A stretch of 20,241 bases of DNA from CAZWCX01 sp964632945. GTDB lineage: Bacteria > Planctomycetota > MHYJ01 > WSZJ01 > CAZWCX01. Shown here one piece after another: positions 7,076 through 14,446 of the stretch. Made by a program: the position numbers and the translations under genes. The notes below the pieces were generated by a model. The model was not told the origin of the DNA, ran no database searches, and was given only the letters and a program-made list of their open reading frames with translations. How positions within the stretch are numbered: the stretch's first letter is position 1; every line of letters begins with the position of its first letter. The stretch covers positions 1 through 20,241 of the forward strand of contig CAZWCX010000123.1 of NCBI GenBank assembly GCA_964632945.1. Reading direction: 5' to 3'.

Positions 7076-9506
7076 CCAGCCCTTCAAGGTCATCGGCAAG
7101 CCCCTCCTCAAGGTCGATGCGCGCGCCAAGGTCTGCGGGCTCACGCGCTTCGCCGACGACCTGACGTTTCCGCGCATGGCCTTCGCGCGCCTCCTGCGCA
7201 GCACCGAGCCGCACGCGCGCATCCGCTCGATCGACGCCTCCCGCGCCCTGGCGATGGACGGGGTCTACGCGGTGCTGACCGGAAAGGACTTCCCCGTCCC
7301 CTTCGGCATCCTGCCGGTGAGCGAGGACGAACACGCGCTTTGCCCCGAGGTGGTGCGATTCGTCGGGGACCCCGTCGCCGCCGTCGCGGCCCGGGACGAA
7401 TGGATCGCCGAGGAGGCCTGCAACGCCATTCGGGTCGAATACGAACGCCTGCCCGCCATCATGAGCGTGGACGACGCGGTCGCAACGCCGACGCCGCAGA
7501 TTCACACCTACGCGGACGAGGGAAACCTCCATCGCAAGATCGCGCTCGAATTCGGCGACCCCGAAGCCGGGTTTGCGGAGGCGGATCACGTCCGCGAGGA
7601 CTATTTCTTCTACGAAGGGAATACCCACCTGCCGATGGAGCAGCACGCCACGGTGGCGGTGCCCGATCCGGACGGCAAAGTCACGCTCTATTCCGCGACG
7701 CAGACGCCGCACTACCTGCACAAGGCCGCGGCCAAGGTCCTCGGCATGCCGCCGTCGCACGTGCGGGTGATCGCGACCCCGAACGGCGGCGGGTTCGGCG
7801 GGAAGAGCGACCCGTTCAATCACGAGATCGTGGCGGCGAAACTGGCGATCCTCACCGGGCGCCCGGTGAAGATCACGCTCAATCGCGAAGAGGTGTTCTA
7901 CTGCCATCGCGGCCGGCACCCGGTGCTCATGTGGGTCCGGACGGGGGTGAAGAAAAACGGCGAGATCACCTCGATGCACTTCAAGAGCTTCCTCGACGGG
8001 GGGGCGTACGGCAGTTACGGCGTCGCCAGCACCTACTACACGGGCGCCCTGCAGACCGTCACCTACAAGGTGAAGAACTACAAGTTCGACGGTTTCCGGG
8101 CCTTCACCAACAAGCCGCCCTGCGGGCCGAAGCGCGGGCACGGCACGCCGCAGCCGCGTTGCCTGCTCGAGGTGCACCTGGACAAGGTCGCGGAGGATCT
8201 GAAACTCGACCCCATCGCAATGCGGTTGGACCACCTGGTGGAGCCGAATTCGGTGACCGCCAACTGGCTGACGGTGGGATCGATCGGCCTGCGGCGGTGC
8301 ATCGAGACGGTGCGGGACGGATCGGATTGGGTGAATCGGCGGAGGAAGATGCCGCGCGGGCGCGGCCTCGGGTTCGCGGCTTCGAGCTATCTGTCGGGCG
8401 CGGGCCTGCCGATCTACTGGAACTCGATGCCCCACTCCGGGGTCCAGCTCAAGCTCGACCGCGGGGGCGGTGTGACGGTCTTCTGCGGCAGTACGGAGAT
8501 CGGCCAGGGATCGGATTCGGTGCTGGCGTACGTCGTCGCGGAGGTGCTCGGCATCGACCCGTTCGACATTCGCGTGGTGACGGCGGACACCGACCTGACC
8601 CCGGTCGATCTGGGGAGCTATTCCTCGCGCGTGACGCTGATGACCGGGAATGCGGCGCTGCAGGCATCGGAACGGGCGCGCGACCTCCTGGCCGAGGCGG
8701 CGGCGGCGAAGCTCAACGTGCCGAAAGGGCGCCTGGGGTTTGCCGGGCGGCGCGTGTTCGACACCCAGAATCCCGACACCGGTCTTTCCTTCGCCGAGAC
8801 GGTGCAATTGGCCGAAGCGAAGTTCGGGACCCTCGGGACCGTGGGCAGCTACGCCCCGCCTCCCTCCAAGGCGAAATTCCGCGGCGGGGGCGTCGGGCCC
8901 TCTCCCGCCTACAGCTACAGCGCGATGGTGGCCGAAGTGGAGGTCGACGCCGACACCGGCTGGGTGACGGTGCCGAAAATCTGGATCGCGCACGACATCG
9001 GCCGCTCCCTCAATCCGATGCTGGTGATCGGACAGGTGGAAGGCAGCGTCTACATGGGCCTCGGCGAGGTGCTGATGGAGGCGCAGGTCTTCCGGATGGG
9101 AGTCCACAAGAACCCCTCGATGCTGGAATACAAGAGTCCTTCGACGCTCGAGACGCCGGAGATCATCACCTATTTGATCGAGGATCCCGATCCGAATGGA
9201 CCCTTCGGCGCCAAGGAGGCCGGCCAGGGACCGCTCCTGCCGGTGATGCCGGCCGTGCTGAATGCGGTGTACGACGCGGTCGGGGTGCGGATCGACGAGA
9301 CGCCGCTGAATCCCGCGCGCGTCCTCGAAGCGCTGCGGGCAAAGGCCGCCGGAAAGCCCGCCCGCGTCGGCCCGAACCGGTTGCCCCCGGTCACCTATGC
9401 GGAGCCGGTCAAGGTGCTCGCCCCCTGGCAGGGTGGAGACGGCCGCGCCCTCTCGGGCGAGCCCAAAGGCCACAAGAAGAAACCCGCGGATCCGGCGAAA
9501 TCCTGA
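7068..9506 (+). CDS. hcrA: Molybdopterin large subunit, 4-hydroxybenzoyl-CoA reductase type
   Basis: An 812-residue catalytic subunit of the xanthine oxidase family. It starts with the aldehyde oxidase a/b hammerhead domain (residues ~10-125, KVDARAKVCGLTRFADDL), then the molybdopterin-binding domains with THLPMEQHATV, NGGGFGGKSDPFNHE, the PPCGPKRGHGTPQPR loop, a GQGSDS segment and, near the end, GAKEAGQGPLLP. In this family the last motif normally ends in a catalytic Glu; here the aligned residue is Gln720 (codon CAG at 9225-9227). If active, the enzyme would reductively remove the para-hydroxyl of 4-hydroxybenzoyl-CoA to give benzoyl-CoA. The GTG start at 7068 overlaps hcrC by eight bases. 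The last ~50 residues form a Pro/Lys-rich tail absent from shorter relatives of about 770 residues. Confidence 0.88.
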   Translation: MTDQPFKVIGKPLLKVDARAKVCGLTRFADDLTFPRMAFARLLRSTEPHARIRSIDASRALAMDGVYAVLTGKDFPVPFGILPVSEDEHALCPEVVRFVGDPVAAVAARDEWIAEEACNAIRVEYERLPAIMSVDDAVATPTPQIHTYADEGNLHRKIALEFGDPEAGFAEADHVREDYFFYEGNTHLPMEQHATVAVPDPDGKVTLYSATQTPHYLHKAAAKVLGMPPSHVRVIATPNGGGFGGKSDPFNHEIVAAKLAILTGRPVKITLNREEVFYCHRGRHPVLMWVRTGVKKNGEITSMHFKSFLDGGAYGSYGVASTYYTGALQTVTYKVKNYKFDGFRAFTNKPPCGPKRGHGTPQPRCLLEVHLDKVAEDLKLDPIAMRLDHLVEPNSVTANWLTVGSIGLRRCIETVRDGSDWVNRRRKMPRGRGLGFAASSYLSGAGLPIYWNSMPHSGVQLKLDRGGGVTVFCGSTEIGQGSDSVLAYVVAEVLGIDPFDIRVVTADTDLTPVDLGSYSSRVTLMTGNAALQASERARDLLAEAAAAKLNVPKGRLGFAGRRVFDTQNPDTGLSFAETVQLAEAKFGTLGTVGSYAPPPSKAKFRGGGVGPSPAYSYSAMVAEVEVDADTGWVTVPKIWIAHDIGRSLNPMLVIGQVEGSVYMGLGEVLMEAQVFRMGVHKNPSMLEYKSPSTLETPEIITYLIEDPDPNGPFGAKEAGQGPLLPVMPAVLNAVYDAVGVRIDETPLNPARVLEALRAKAAGKPARVGPNRLPPVTYAEPVKVLAPWQGGDGRALSGEPKGHKKKPADPAKS

Positions 9507-9522
9507 GAGGAACCCCGACGCC

Positions 9523-10557
9523 ATGATGCGATTGCCGACGTTCACCTACCGGGCGCCGAAGACCGTGGACGAGGCCGTCTCGATCCTCGCCGCGGAAGGG
9601 CCGGAGGCGGCCCCCGTCGCGGGCGGCACCGACCTCTACCCCAACATGAAACGGCGGCACCAGACTCCGAGCGTCCTCGTGGGGTTGCGCGGGATCCGCG
9701 CCCTGTCCGAACGCTCCGGGAACCCGGAATCGGGCCTGCGCATCGGCGCGGGCATGAGCCTGACACGGGTGTGCGAGGATCCCGTGGTCAAGACGCACTA
9801 CGCCGGACTCGCCCGCGCCGTGCAGTCGATTTCGACCCCCCTCCTGCGGAACATGGGGACTCTCGGGGGGAATCTGTGTCTCGACACGCGCTGCAACTAC
9901 TACAACCAGAACTACGAGTGGCGCAAGGCGATCGGCTTCTGCATGAAGCGCGACGGGGATACCTGTTGGGTGGCGCGGTCGAGCCCCAAGTGCCTCGCCG
10001 TCAGTTCCTCGGACTCGGTGCCGCTCCTCGTCGCCCTGAAGGCGCGCGCCGTCCTGGTCGGCCCGCAGGGAGAGCGCGAAGTCGCGGTCGAGGAGATGTT
10101 CCACAACGACGGGATCCGCTACCTCACCAAGACGCCCGACGAACTCCTGACCGCGGTCGTCCTGCCCCCGATCGGCGGCCGGCGCCGCGGCGATCTCCTC
10201 TGGCGGGCGACCTACTGGAAGCTGCGGCGGCGCGGGGCGTTCGATTTTCCCGTCCTCGGCGTCGCCGGCTGCCTCTGGATGGACGGTCCCCGCGTCGAGG
10301 AAGCCCGCATCGTCATCGGCGGCGTCGCGTCCGCGCCGCTTCGGCAGCCCGAGACGGAACAGGCTCTGCGCGGTCAGGTGCTCGAGGAGGAAGTGATCGA
10401 GGCGGCCGCGAAACTGGCCTATCGCCCCACCAAGCCGCTCGACAATACCGACTTCGTCGTGCTGTGGCGCAAGCAGATGGCCGAGGTGTACGTGCGGCGC
10501 ATGCTGCGCGAACTGGCCGGACTGCCGATCGAGCACGGTCCCATCGGCATGGTGTGA
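9523..10557 (+). CDS. hcrB: FAD and [4Fe-4S] medium subunit, 4-hydroxybenzoyl-CoA reductase type
   Basis: A 344-residue FAD-binding subunit of the CO dehydrogenase medium-chain type. FAD motifs are PVAGGTDLYPNMK (near residue 35) and TLGGNLCLDTR (near 115). Directly after the second motif comes an inserted loop with four cysteines, Cys124, Cys140, Cys148 and Cys157 (C-x15-C-x7-C-x8-C). This is the same spacing as the ligands of the extra [4Fe-4S] cluster of Thauera HcrB, a feature known from 4-hydroxybenzoyl-CoA reductases and absent from ordinary xanthine or CO dehydrogenases. It suggests electrons enter from a low-potential ferredoxin. ATG at 9523 after GAGAGG at 9505-9510, a rather long 12-base spacing. 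It ends the operon. Confidence 0.9.
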   Translation: MMRLPTFTYRAPKTVDEAVSILAAEGPEAAPVAGGTDLYPNMKRRHQTPSVLVGLRGIRALSERSGNPESGLRIGAGMSLTRVCEDPVVKTHYAGLARAVQSISTPLLRNMGTLGGNLCLDTRCNYYNQNYEWRKAIGFCMKRDGDTCWVARSSPKCLAVSSSDSVPLLVALKARAVLVGPQGEREVAVEEMFHNDGIRYLTKTPDELLTAVVLPPIGGRRRGDLLWRATYWKLRRRGAFDFPVLGVAGCLWMDGPRVEEARIVIGGVASAPLRQPETEQALRGQVLEEEVIEAAAKLAYRPTKPLDNTDFVVLWRKQMAEVYVRRMLRELAGLPIEHGPIGMV

Positions 10558-10727
10558 TCGACGCCCCCGAGTTTCCGTGCCGCCCCGCCGCCGGTGCGCC
10601 GCGAGGCTCCGCTTCGGCGTCCGCGCGGGTACCCGGTCGGGATCCAGGCGCACGTCGACCCGGACGACGACGAGGATCGGTTGGTGCGCGCGATTTCGCG
10701 CCTGGTTCCGACCGCGGTGTGACCGGC

Positions 10728-10744
10728 CGCCTCCGGCGGAGGCG
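10728..10744. terminator. Hairpin between convergent genes
   Basis: CGCCTCC-GGC-GGAGGCG forms a perfect 7-bp stem with a 3-base loop, about 170 bases after hcrB and 30 bases from the stop of the convergent gene at 10774. No T-tract follows; it could serve either direction. Confidence 0.4.
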
Positions 10745-10773
10745 TGAGGCCGCCCGAATTGCTTGCCCCCGGG

Positions 10774-12009
10774 TCAGGCCACACGCGTGATCAATCCCTG
10801 GAGGTCGCCGATTTCCTCGTTCGCGGGCCAGATGGACAGGCCCACCTGACGGATCTTCTGGTCCGGCGTGGTCTCCGCGAAGGCGCGTCTCCCGGTGAGC
10901 CGGAGTCCCGGCTTTCCCTCGACCGGGATGTCGATGACGACGGGGCGGCGGTCGAGCGACGAGAAGAACTCCTGGAAGGCCCGCGCATCCGTGACCTCCG
11001 CGCCGCCGCACTCCAGCAGGACGCCGGAGACGCTCAAGCCGCTCATGGTGCACTCGAGCGCCGGTCCGCCCACGGCCTGCACGCGGACCTGCAGGCGCCG
11101 GGCGGTGCGTCGGCGTGCTTCGGCGCACGCCTTTTCCACCATCGCCCCGGCGTGGCGCGCGGCCTCGTTCACCTTGACCACGCGAATCGGCTTGCGCACG
11201 GTGGCGTCGATGCGGCATCCCTCCAGGAGGGGGACATCCTCCCGGCAGACCATGACCACGGGGAGATGGGGCATGTCGAGGTTGACCTTGCGGATGAATT
11301 CCCGTTCTTCGCCGGTCCCGTCGCCGACGTCGATGAAGACCACGTCGAAGAGGCCGGTGGCGATCTTGGCGTGGGCTTCCTCGAGCGAGGGCGCGATCGA
11401 CACGCCGTGGCGGCAGCCCAGGAGAATGCTCTTGACGAGGTAGCAGGAGCACTGTTCGCGGTCCACGACCAGGACGTTGATCATCGGGCCTTTCGCCTTT
11501 CTCGGGTCCGCTTTCACCCAGCGGTCACGGTTTCCGTTCAACCGGCGCATCGGGGACAGGGGAGCGGGATCCGGCGCGGGACGACCCTCGCCCGTGGGGC
11601 GCAGCCGGATGGGAAGCACCACGGGGGACGTAGGGAGGGAGAATTCGACGGTCGGATTGTCGTCCGCATGGACGCCTTTGCGGGGTTGGGTCTGTTCCGG
11701 AACGGGACTCAGAGTCGGTTCCGAATCGGTCGCCGGAGGTTCCGGTTCCAGGGCCGGCGGGGGTTCCGGGGCTCGCGGGGCGGCGCCGGTCGGCGCCTGG
11801 GGTTGTGTGGGGGCGAATCCGGCCGCAGGAGTCGCGACGGCCGCCGCCGGCGGCGAGGGCGTCGCCGCGGGAACGGGCGCTGCCGGTGACTTGGCGGGGG
11901 CGGCGTCGGGGGCCGCCGGCCCGGCGGACTCCCGGGGCGCGGCCGGGCCTTCCCCGGTGTTTCGGGCCGCCGGCGCGATCTTGCGCAACAGTCGATGAAT
12001 CAGGCTCAT
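10774..12009 (-). CDS. Receiver-like plus PilZ-like protein with Pro/Ala-rich linker
   Basis: A 411-residue putative signalling protein. A short basic N-terminus (MSLIHRLLRKIAPA) leads into about 130 residues rich in Pro and Ala. A response-regulator receiver-like domain spans residues ~176-290: acidic Asp183 and Glu185, putative phospho-acceptor Asp227 (FDVVFIDV) and Lys273-Pro274 (VRKPIRV). The usual Thr/Ser is Cys255 (VVMVCRE). The C-terminal ~120 residues resemble a PilZ fold (RRRTARRLQVRVQ then MSGLSVSGVLLE), but the acidic residue of the D/NxSxxG c-di-GMP motif is missing, so binding is doubtful. The ATG at 12009 follows GGAGG by four bases. A second ATG at 11484 directly before the receiver could be an internal start. 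The PilZ call is by pattern only. Confidence 0.68.
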   Translation of the reverse strand: MSLIHRLLRKIAPAARNTGEGPAAPRESAGPAAPDAAPAKSPAAPVPAATPSPPAAAVATPAAGFAPTQPQAPTGAAPRAPEPPPALEPEPPATDSEPTLSPVPEQTQPRKGVHADDNPTVEFSLPTSPVVLPIRLRPTGEGRPAPDPAPLSPMRRLNGNRDRWVKADPRKAKGPMINVLVVDREQCSCYLVKSILLGCRHGVSIAPSLEEAHAKIATGLFDVVFIDVGDGTGEEREFIRKVNLDMPHLPVVMVCREDVPLLEGCRIDATVRKPIRVVKVNEAARHAGAMVEKACAEARRRTARRLQVRVQAVGGPALECTMSGLSVSGVLLECGGAEVTDARAFQEFFSSLDRRPVVIDIPVEGKPGLRLTGRRAFAETTPDQKIRQVGLSIWPANEEIGDLQGLITRVA

Positions 12010-12043
12010 GGCTCCTCCACCCTTCGAGCGGTACAGCGTAAGG

Positions 12044-12049
12044 ATTATC
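12044..12049 (-). promoter_or_regulatory. -10-like hexamer before the receiver/PilZ-like gene
   Basis: GATAAT on the minus strand (five of six matches), 34 bases upstream of the ATG at 12009. No convincing -35 is present at the right distance. Confidence 0.35.
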
Positions 12050-12216
12050 GGCGTGAGAGGCCCGGGACCTTGACCTTGGCTTGCCCGGGCGACGGTCGGA
12101 ATCCGGGTCCTCCGGGAGGATGACGCGGGCAGGTCCGGACACCGGTGGGACGCGGGGAGATCCGGGCGACCGCAGCCCGGGCACGGCACGCCTGCGTTTC
12201 CCCGAGGAGATACGCC

Positions 12217-12241
12217 GGGGAGGGGTACGCGGGGGAGGGGG
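12217..12241 (+). other. Putative G-quadruplex motif
   Basis: Four G-runs of 4, 4, 5 and 5 with loops of 1, 5 and 1 base (A, TACGC, A), just beyond the ferrochelatase stop. The G-rich strand is the template for both flanking minus-strand genes. The rest of the 254-base gap between the two genes holds the -10 at 12044 and no further gene I can support. Confidence 0.5.
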
Positions 12242-12263
12242 TAGGCGGAGCTCGGCAGGCCGA

Positions 12264-13220
12264 TCAGGCGTTTCCCGGGGGTGCGGCGAGAGCGCGCACG
12301 CGGTCGGCGAGCATCCGGATGAAGGCCGGGTGGCATCCGACGGTCGGGATCCGGCGGAAGCCGATGCCGAGTTCGCCCGCGGCGGCGGCCGCCTCGATGT
12401 CCAGGTCGAACAGGACCTCGACATGGTCGCACACGAAGCCGACCGGGACGATCAGCGCGTGACGGACGTCCCGTTTCGCCAGATCGCCGAGGTGGTCGAC
12501 GATGTCGGGTCCCGCCCACGGATCTTCCGGGCGCCCGCTGCGGCTCTGGAAGGCGATCGACCAGCGCGCGTGGTTCACGCGCCCGGCGACGGCGCGCGCC
12601 GATTCGGACAACTGCCCGGCGTAGTTCGCGCGATCCGACATCGGCTGCGGCACGCTGTGCGCCGTGAAGACGACTTCGGTCGCGGTCCGATCCGCGGCCG
12701 GAATCTCCTGGAGGGCCGAGGCGAGGGGGGCCGCCTGGGCCTCGAGGAACCCGTCGTCCAGGTGCCACGGGTCGAGCGTGGCGACGGAGAACGGGGGGCC
12801 TCCGATCTCGACCCGCGCGCTCTCGACGGCGTTGAGGTACTTGTCCCAACTCGCCTCGCAGCGATGGGGGGCCGGCACGACCAGGACCGCGCGACGGAGC
12901 CCCCGGCCGGTCATCTCCCGCAGGGTATCGGCCAGGAAAGGGCGCCAGTGGACCATGCCCACGTGGACCGGCAGGGCGGTCCCCGCACGGGCGAGTTCCG
13001 ACTCGATCGCGCGAGCCTGTTGGCAGGTGAGGTCGTTGTAGGGCGAACGGCCGCCGACCGCTTCGTAATGGTGGGCGACCTCCTCGATTCGCTCGGGTGG
13101 AACGGGGCGGCCCCGCAGCACATTGCGGAGGAACGGCCGGATCTCGTCGGGACTTTCCGGTCCGCCGAATCCGGAGATCAGCACGGAGTCGAAGGCGGTC
13201 GCGGGACTTGCGTGGCTCAT
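12264..13220 (-). CDS. hemH: Ferrochelatase (HemH family), probably coproporphyrin type
   Basis: A 318-residue enzyme that inserts Fe2+ into a porphyrin. Family landmarks are FDSVLISGFGGPESPDE at the N-terminus, GMVHWRPFLADTL, the catalytic His188 in VVFTAHSVPQPM and Glu268 in PVGFVCDHVEVLFDLD, where metal and proton handling occur. Because the window also encodes coproheme decarboxylase, the likely substrate is coproporphyrin III rather than protoporphyrin IX; in that case the enzyme is CpfC. This is inference from context. There is no clear Shine-Dalgarno before the ATG at 13220. A possible minus-strand TACGAT at 13232-13227 only a few bases upstream would give a leaderless or near-leaderless transcript. 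It is divergent from the secreted-protein gene, with about 100 bases between their starts. Confidence 0.9.
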   Translation of the reverse strand: MSHASPATAFDSVLISGFGGPESPDEIRPFLRNVLRGRPVPPERIEEVAHHYEAVGGRSPYNDLTCQQARAIESELARAGTALPVHVGMVHWRPFLADTLREMTGRGLRRAVLVVPAPHRCEASWDKYLNAVESARVEIGGPPFSVATLDPWHLDDGFLEAQAAPLASALQEIPAADRTATEVVFTAHSVPQPMSDRANYAGQLSESARAVAGRVNHARWSIAFQSRSGRPEDPWAGPDIVDHLGDLAKRDVRHALIVPVGFVCDHVEVLFDLDIEAAAAAGELGIGFRRIPTVGCHPAFIRMLADRVRALAAPPGNA

Positions 13221-13279
13221 TCCCGGATCGTACCACTCCCCCGCGGGGAGATCCAGCGCTGGAGCCCCGGATCCTCCGC

Positions 13280-13288
13280 TGGTATACT
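13280..13288 (+). promoter_or_regulatory. Extended -10 promoter for the secreted-protein gene
   Basis: TGGTATACT is an extended -10 (TGn plus TATACT) whose end lies 31 bases before the ATG at 13320. A weak TGGAGC at 13260-13265 is at 17-base spacing. The same 11-mer TGGTATACTGG occurs at the same 31-base distance before gspG. Confidence 0.6.
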
Positions 13289-13319
13289 GGCGGCTTCCCC
13301 CTGTTGTGGAGGCCGCGCC

Positions 13320-14423
13320 ATGCAACGTCGGAATCTCGCCGTCGCCCTTTGTGTGCTCCTTGCCGCCGCCCCCCCGGATGCCCAGGCTCAGGAACAGCGG
13401 ATGCGCTACTCCTTCGAAGGGAAGAAGTCGGGCAATGCCGGAGTGCCCCATACCATCCATGCGGGGGAGTTCAAGGGGCTCGAGAATCCCGCCGCTCCCA
13501 AGGCGAAGGAACTCGACGATGCCGCCTACCGCCTGGTCGGCGACGACAAGGACGACCACAAGGCCGCCCAGGCGAGCGGGGGTCCGCAGGATCGCGCCGC
13601 CTTCCTGCTGGTATTCCAGGTCGAGAAGGAGGTGCGTGACGCGACCGGATCCTGGAAGTCCCTGGAAGTGGAAATCTCGGCCGCCGCGGGACCCGAAGCG
13701 GATCTCACCGGCGCCGCCGTCGTCGCCGAGGTCTATCAGCCGGAAAAAAAGACCTGGGTCGGACTCGCCAACGACCTGCCGGAAGGCTGGGGACATCGGT
13801 ACGAGATCGCCGGGCCGTACGCGGCGCTGCTCGACCGGGAGGGACGGATCGCCGTGCGCATCTCCCGGTCCGAGCCCGGAGCGGCGCACGTCGTCGCCCT
13901 CGACTTCGCCCGTCTCACCCTCAAACTGGAGCGGACCGGCGCAGACCCGTTGACCTACGTCAGCCTGGCGGGTCGCTGCAAGCTGACCCGGCCGGACGAT
14001 CCGCTGTGGCGATTCGAGGAGTCGGACGACTGGTTCATCCGGCTGGTCAAGGGCGAGGACCACACCGTCGACATCACCGTGAGCCGGTACGACAGCGAGT
14101 CGAACTACACCTTCGGCAAGAAGTCCCTGTCGGGGGACAATGCCAAGGGGCTCGCCGAGGCGGTGCTGGAGAACGTGCTCGAGGACTACAAGACCAAGGA
14201 CAAACCGAAGGTCAAGAAAGGGCAGATCGGGGCCTACAAGACCCAGGAATTCGGCCTGGTGGGAGAGTCGAAGGAGGGGGGAGAACTGCGCGACATCCGC
14301 GAGATCTTCATCCGCGAGAAGGGGAACACCTACCGCATCAGCGTCTGGGGAAACGCCGCGACCATGAAGCAGGAGCGATTCGCCGTCGATCGGGTCCTGA
14401 AGACCTTCGTCGTGACCGAGTGA
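13320..14423 (+). CDS. Secreted or periplasmic protein of unknown function
   Basis: A 367-residue protein with a clear Sec signal peptide: basic MQRRN, hydrophobic LAVALCVLLAAA and a type I signal peptidase site after Ala23 (AQA before QEQ). The cysteine in the hydrophobic core lacks a lipobox. I recognise no enzyme family. The middle part (residues ~95-210) alternates beta-like strands, e.g. AAFLLVFQVEKEV and GRIAVRISRSE. The C-terminal ~110 residues look like one alpha/beta domain (WFIRLVKGEDHTVDITVSRYD; GLAEAVLENVLEDYK; NTYRISVWG; FAVDRVLKTFVV). ATG at 13320 is preceded by TGGAGG at 13307-13312. It converges on the T2SS genes, so it could be a secretion substrate; this is speculation from position and a shared promoter element. 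Confidence 0.85.
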   Translation: MQRRNLAVALCVLLAAAPPDAQAQEQRMRYSFEGKKSGNAGVPHTIHAGEFKGLENPAAPKAKELDDAAYRLVGDDKDDHKAAQASGGPQDRAAFLLVFQVEKEVRDATGSWKSLEVEISAAAGPEADLTGAAVVAEVYQPEKKTWVGLANDLPEGWGHRYEIAGPYAALLDREGRIAVRISRSEPGAAHVVALDFARLTLKLERTGADPLTYVSLAGRCKLTRPDDPLWRFEESDDWFIRLVKGEDHTVDITVSRYDSESNYTFGKKSLSGDNAKGLAEAVLENVLEDYKTKDKPKVKKGQIGAYKTQEFGLVGESKEGGELRDIREIFIREKGNTYRISVWGNAATMKQERFAVDRVLKTFVVTE

Positions 14424-14424
14424 A

Positions 14425-14446
14425 GGCCGGCGGAGGGCGGCCGGCT
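14425..14446. terminator. Bidirectional stem-loop between secreted-protein gene and gspJ
   Basis: GCCGGC (14426-14431) pairs with GCCGGC (14440-14445), extended by a G-T pair, around an 8-base loop, in the 21-base gap between convergent stops. The right arm overlaps the gspJ stop codon. No T-run is present. Confidence 0.35.

Noticed and set aside
7014..9545. Very long (843 codons) minus-strand frame opposite hcrA
   Set aside because: Rejected despite its length: hcrA has intact molybdopterin motifs throughout, and the antisense translation is Arg/His/Val-rich without domains.
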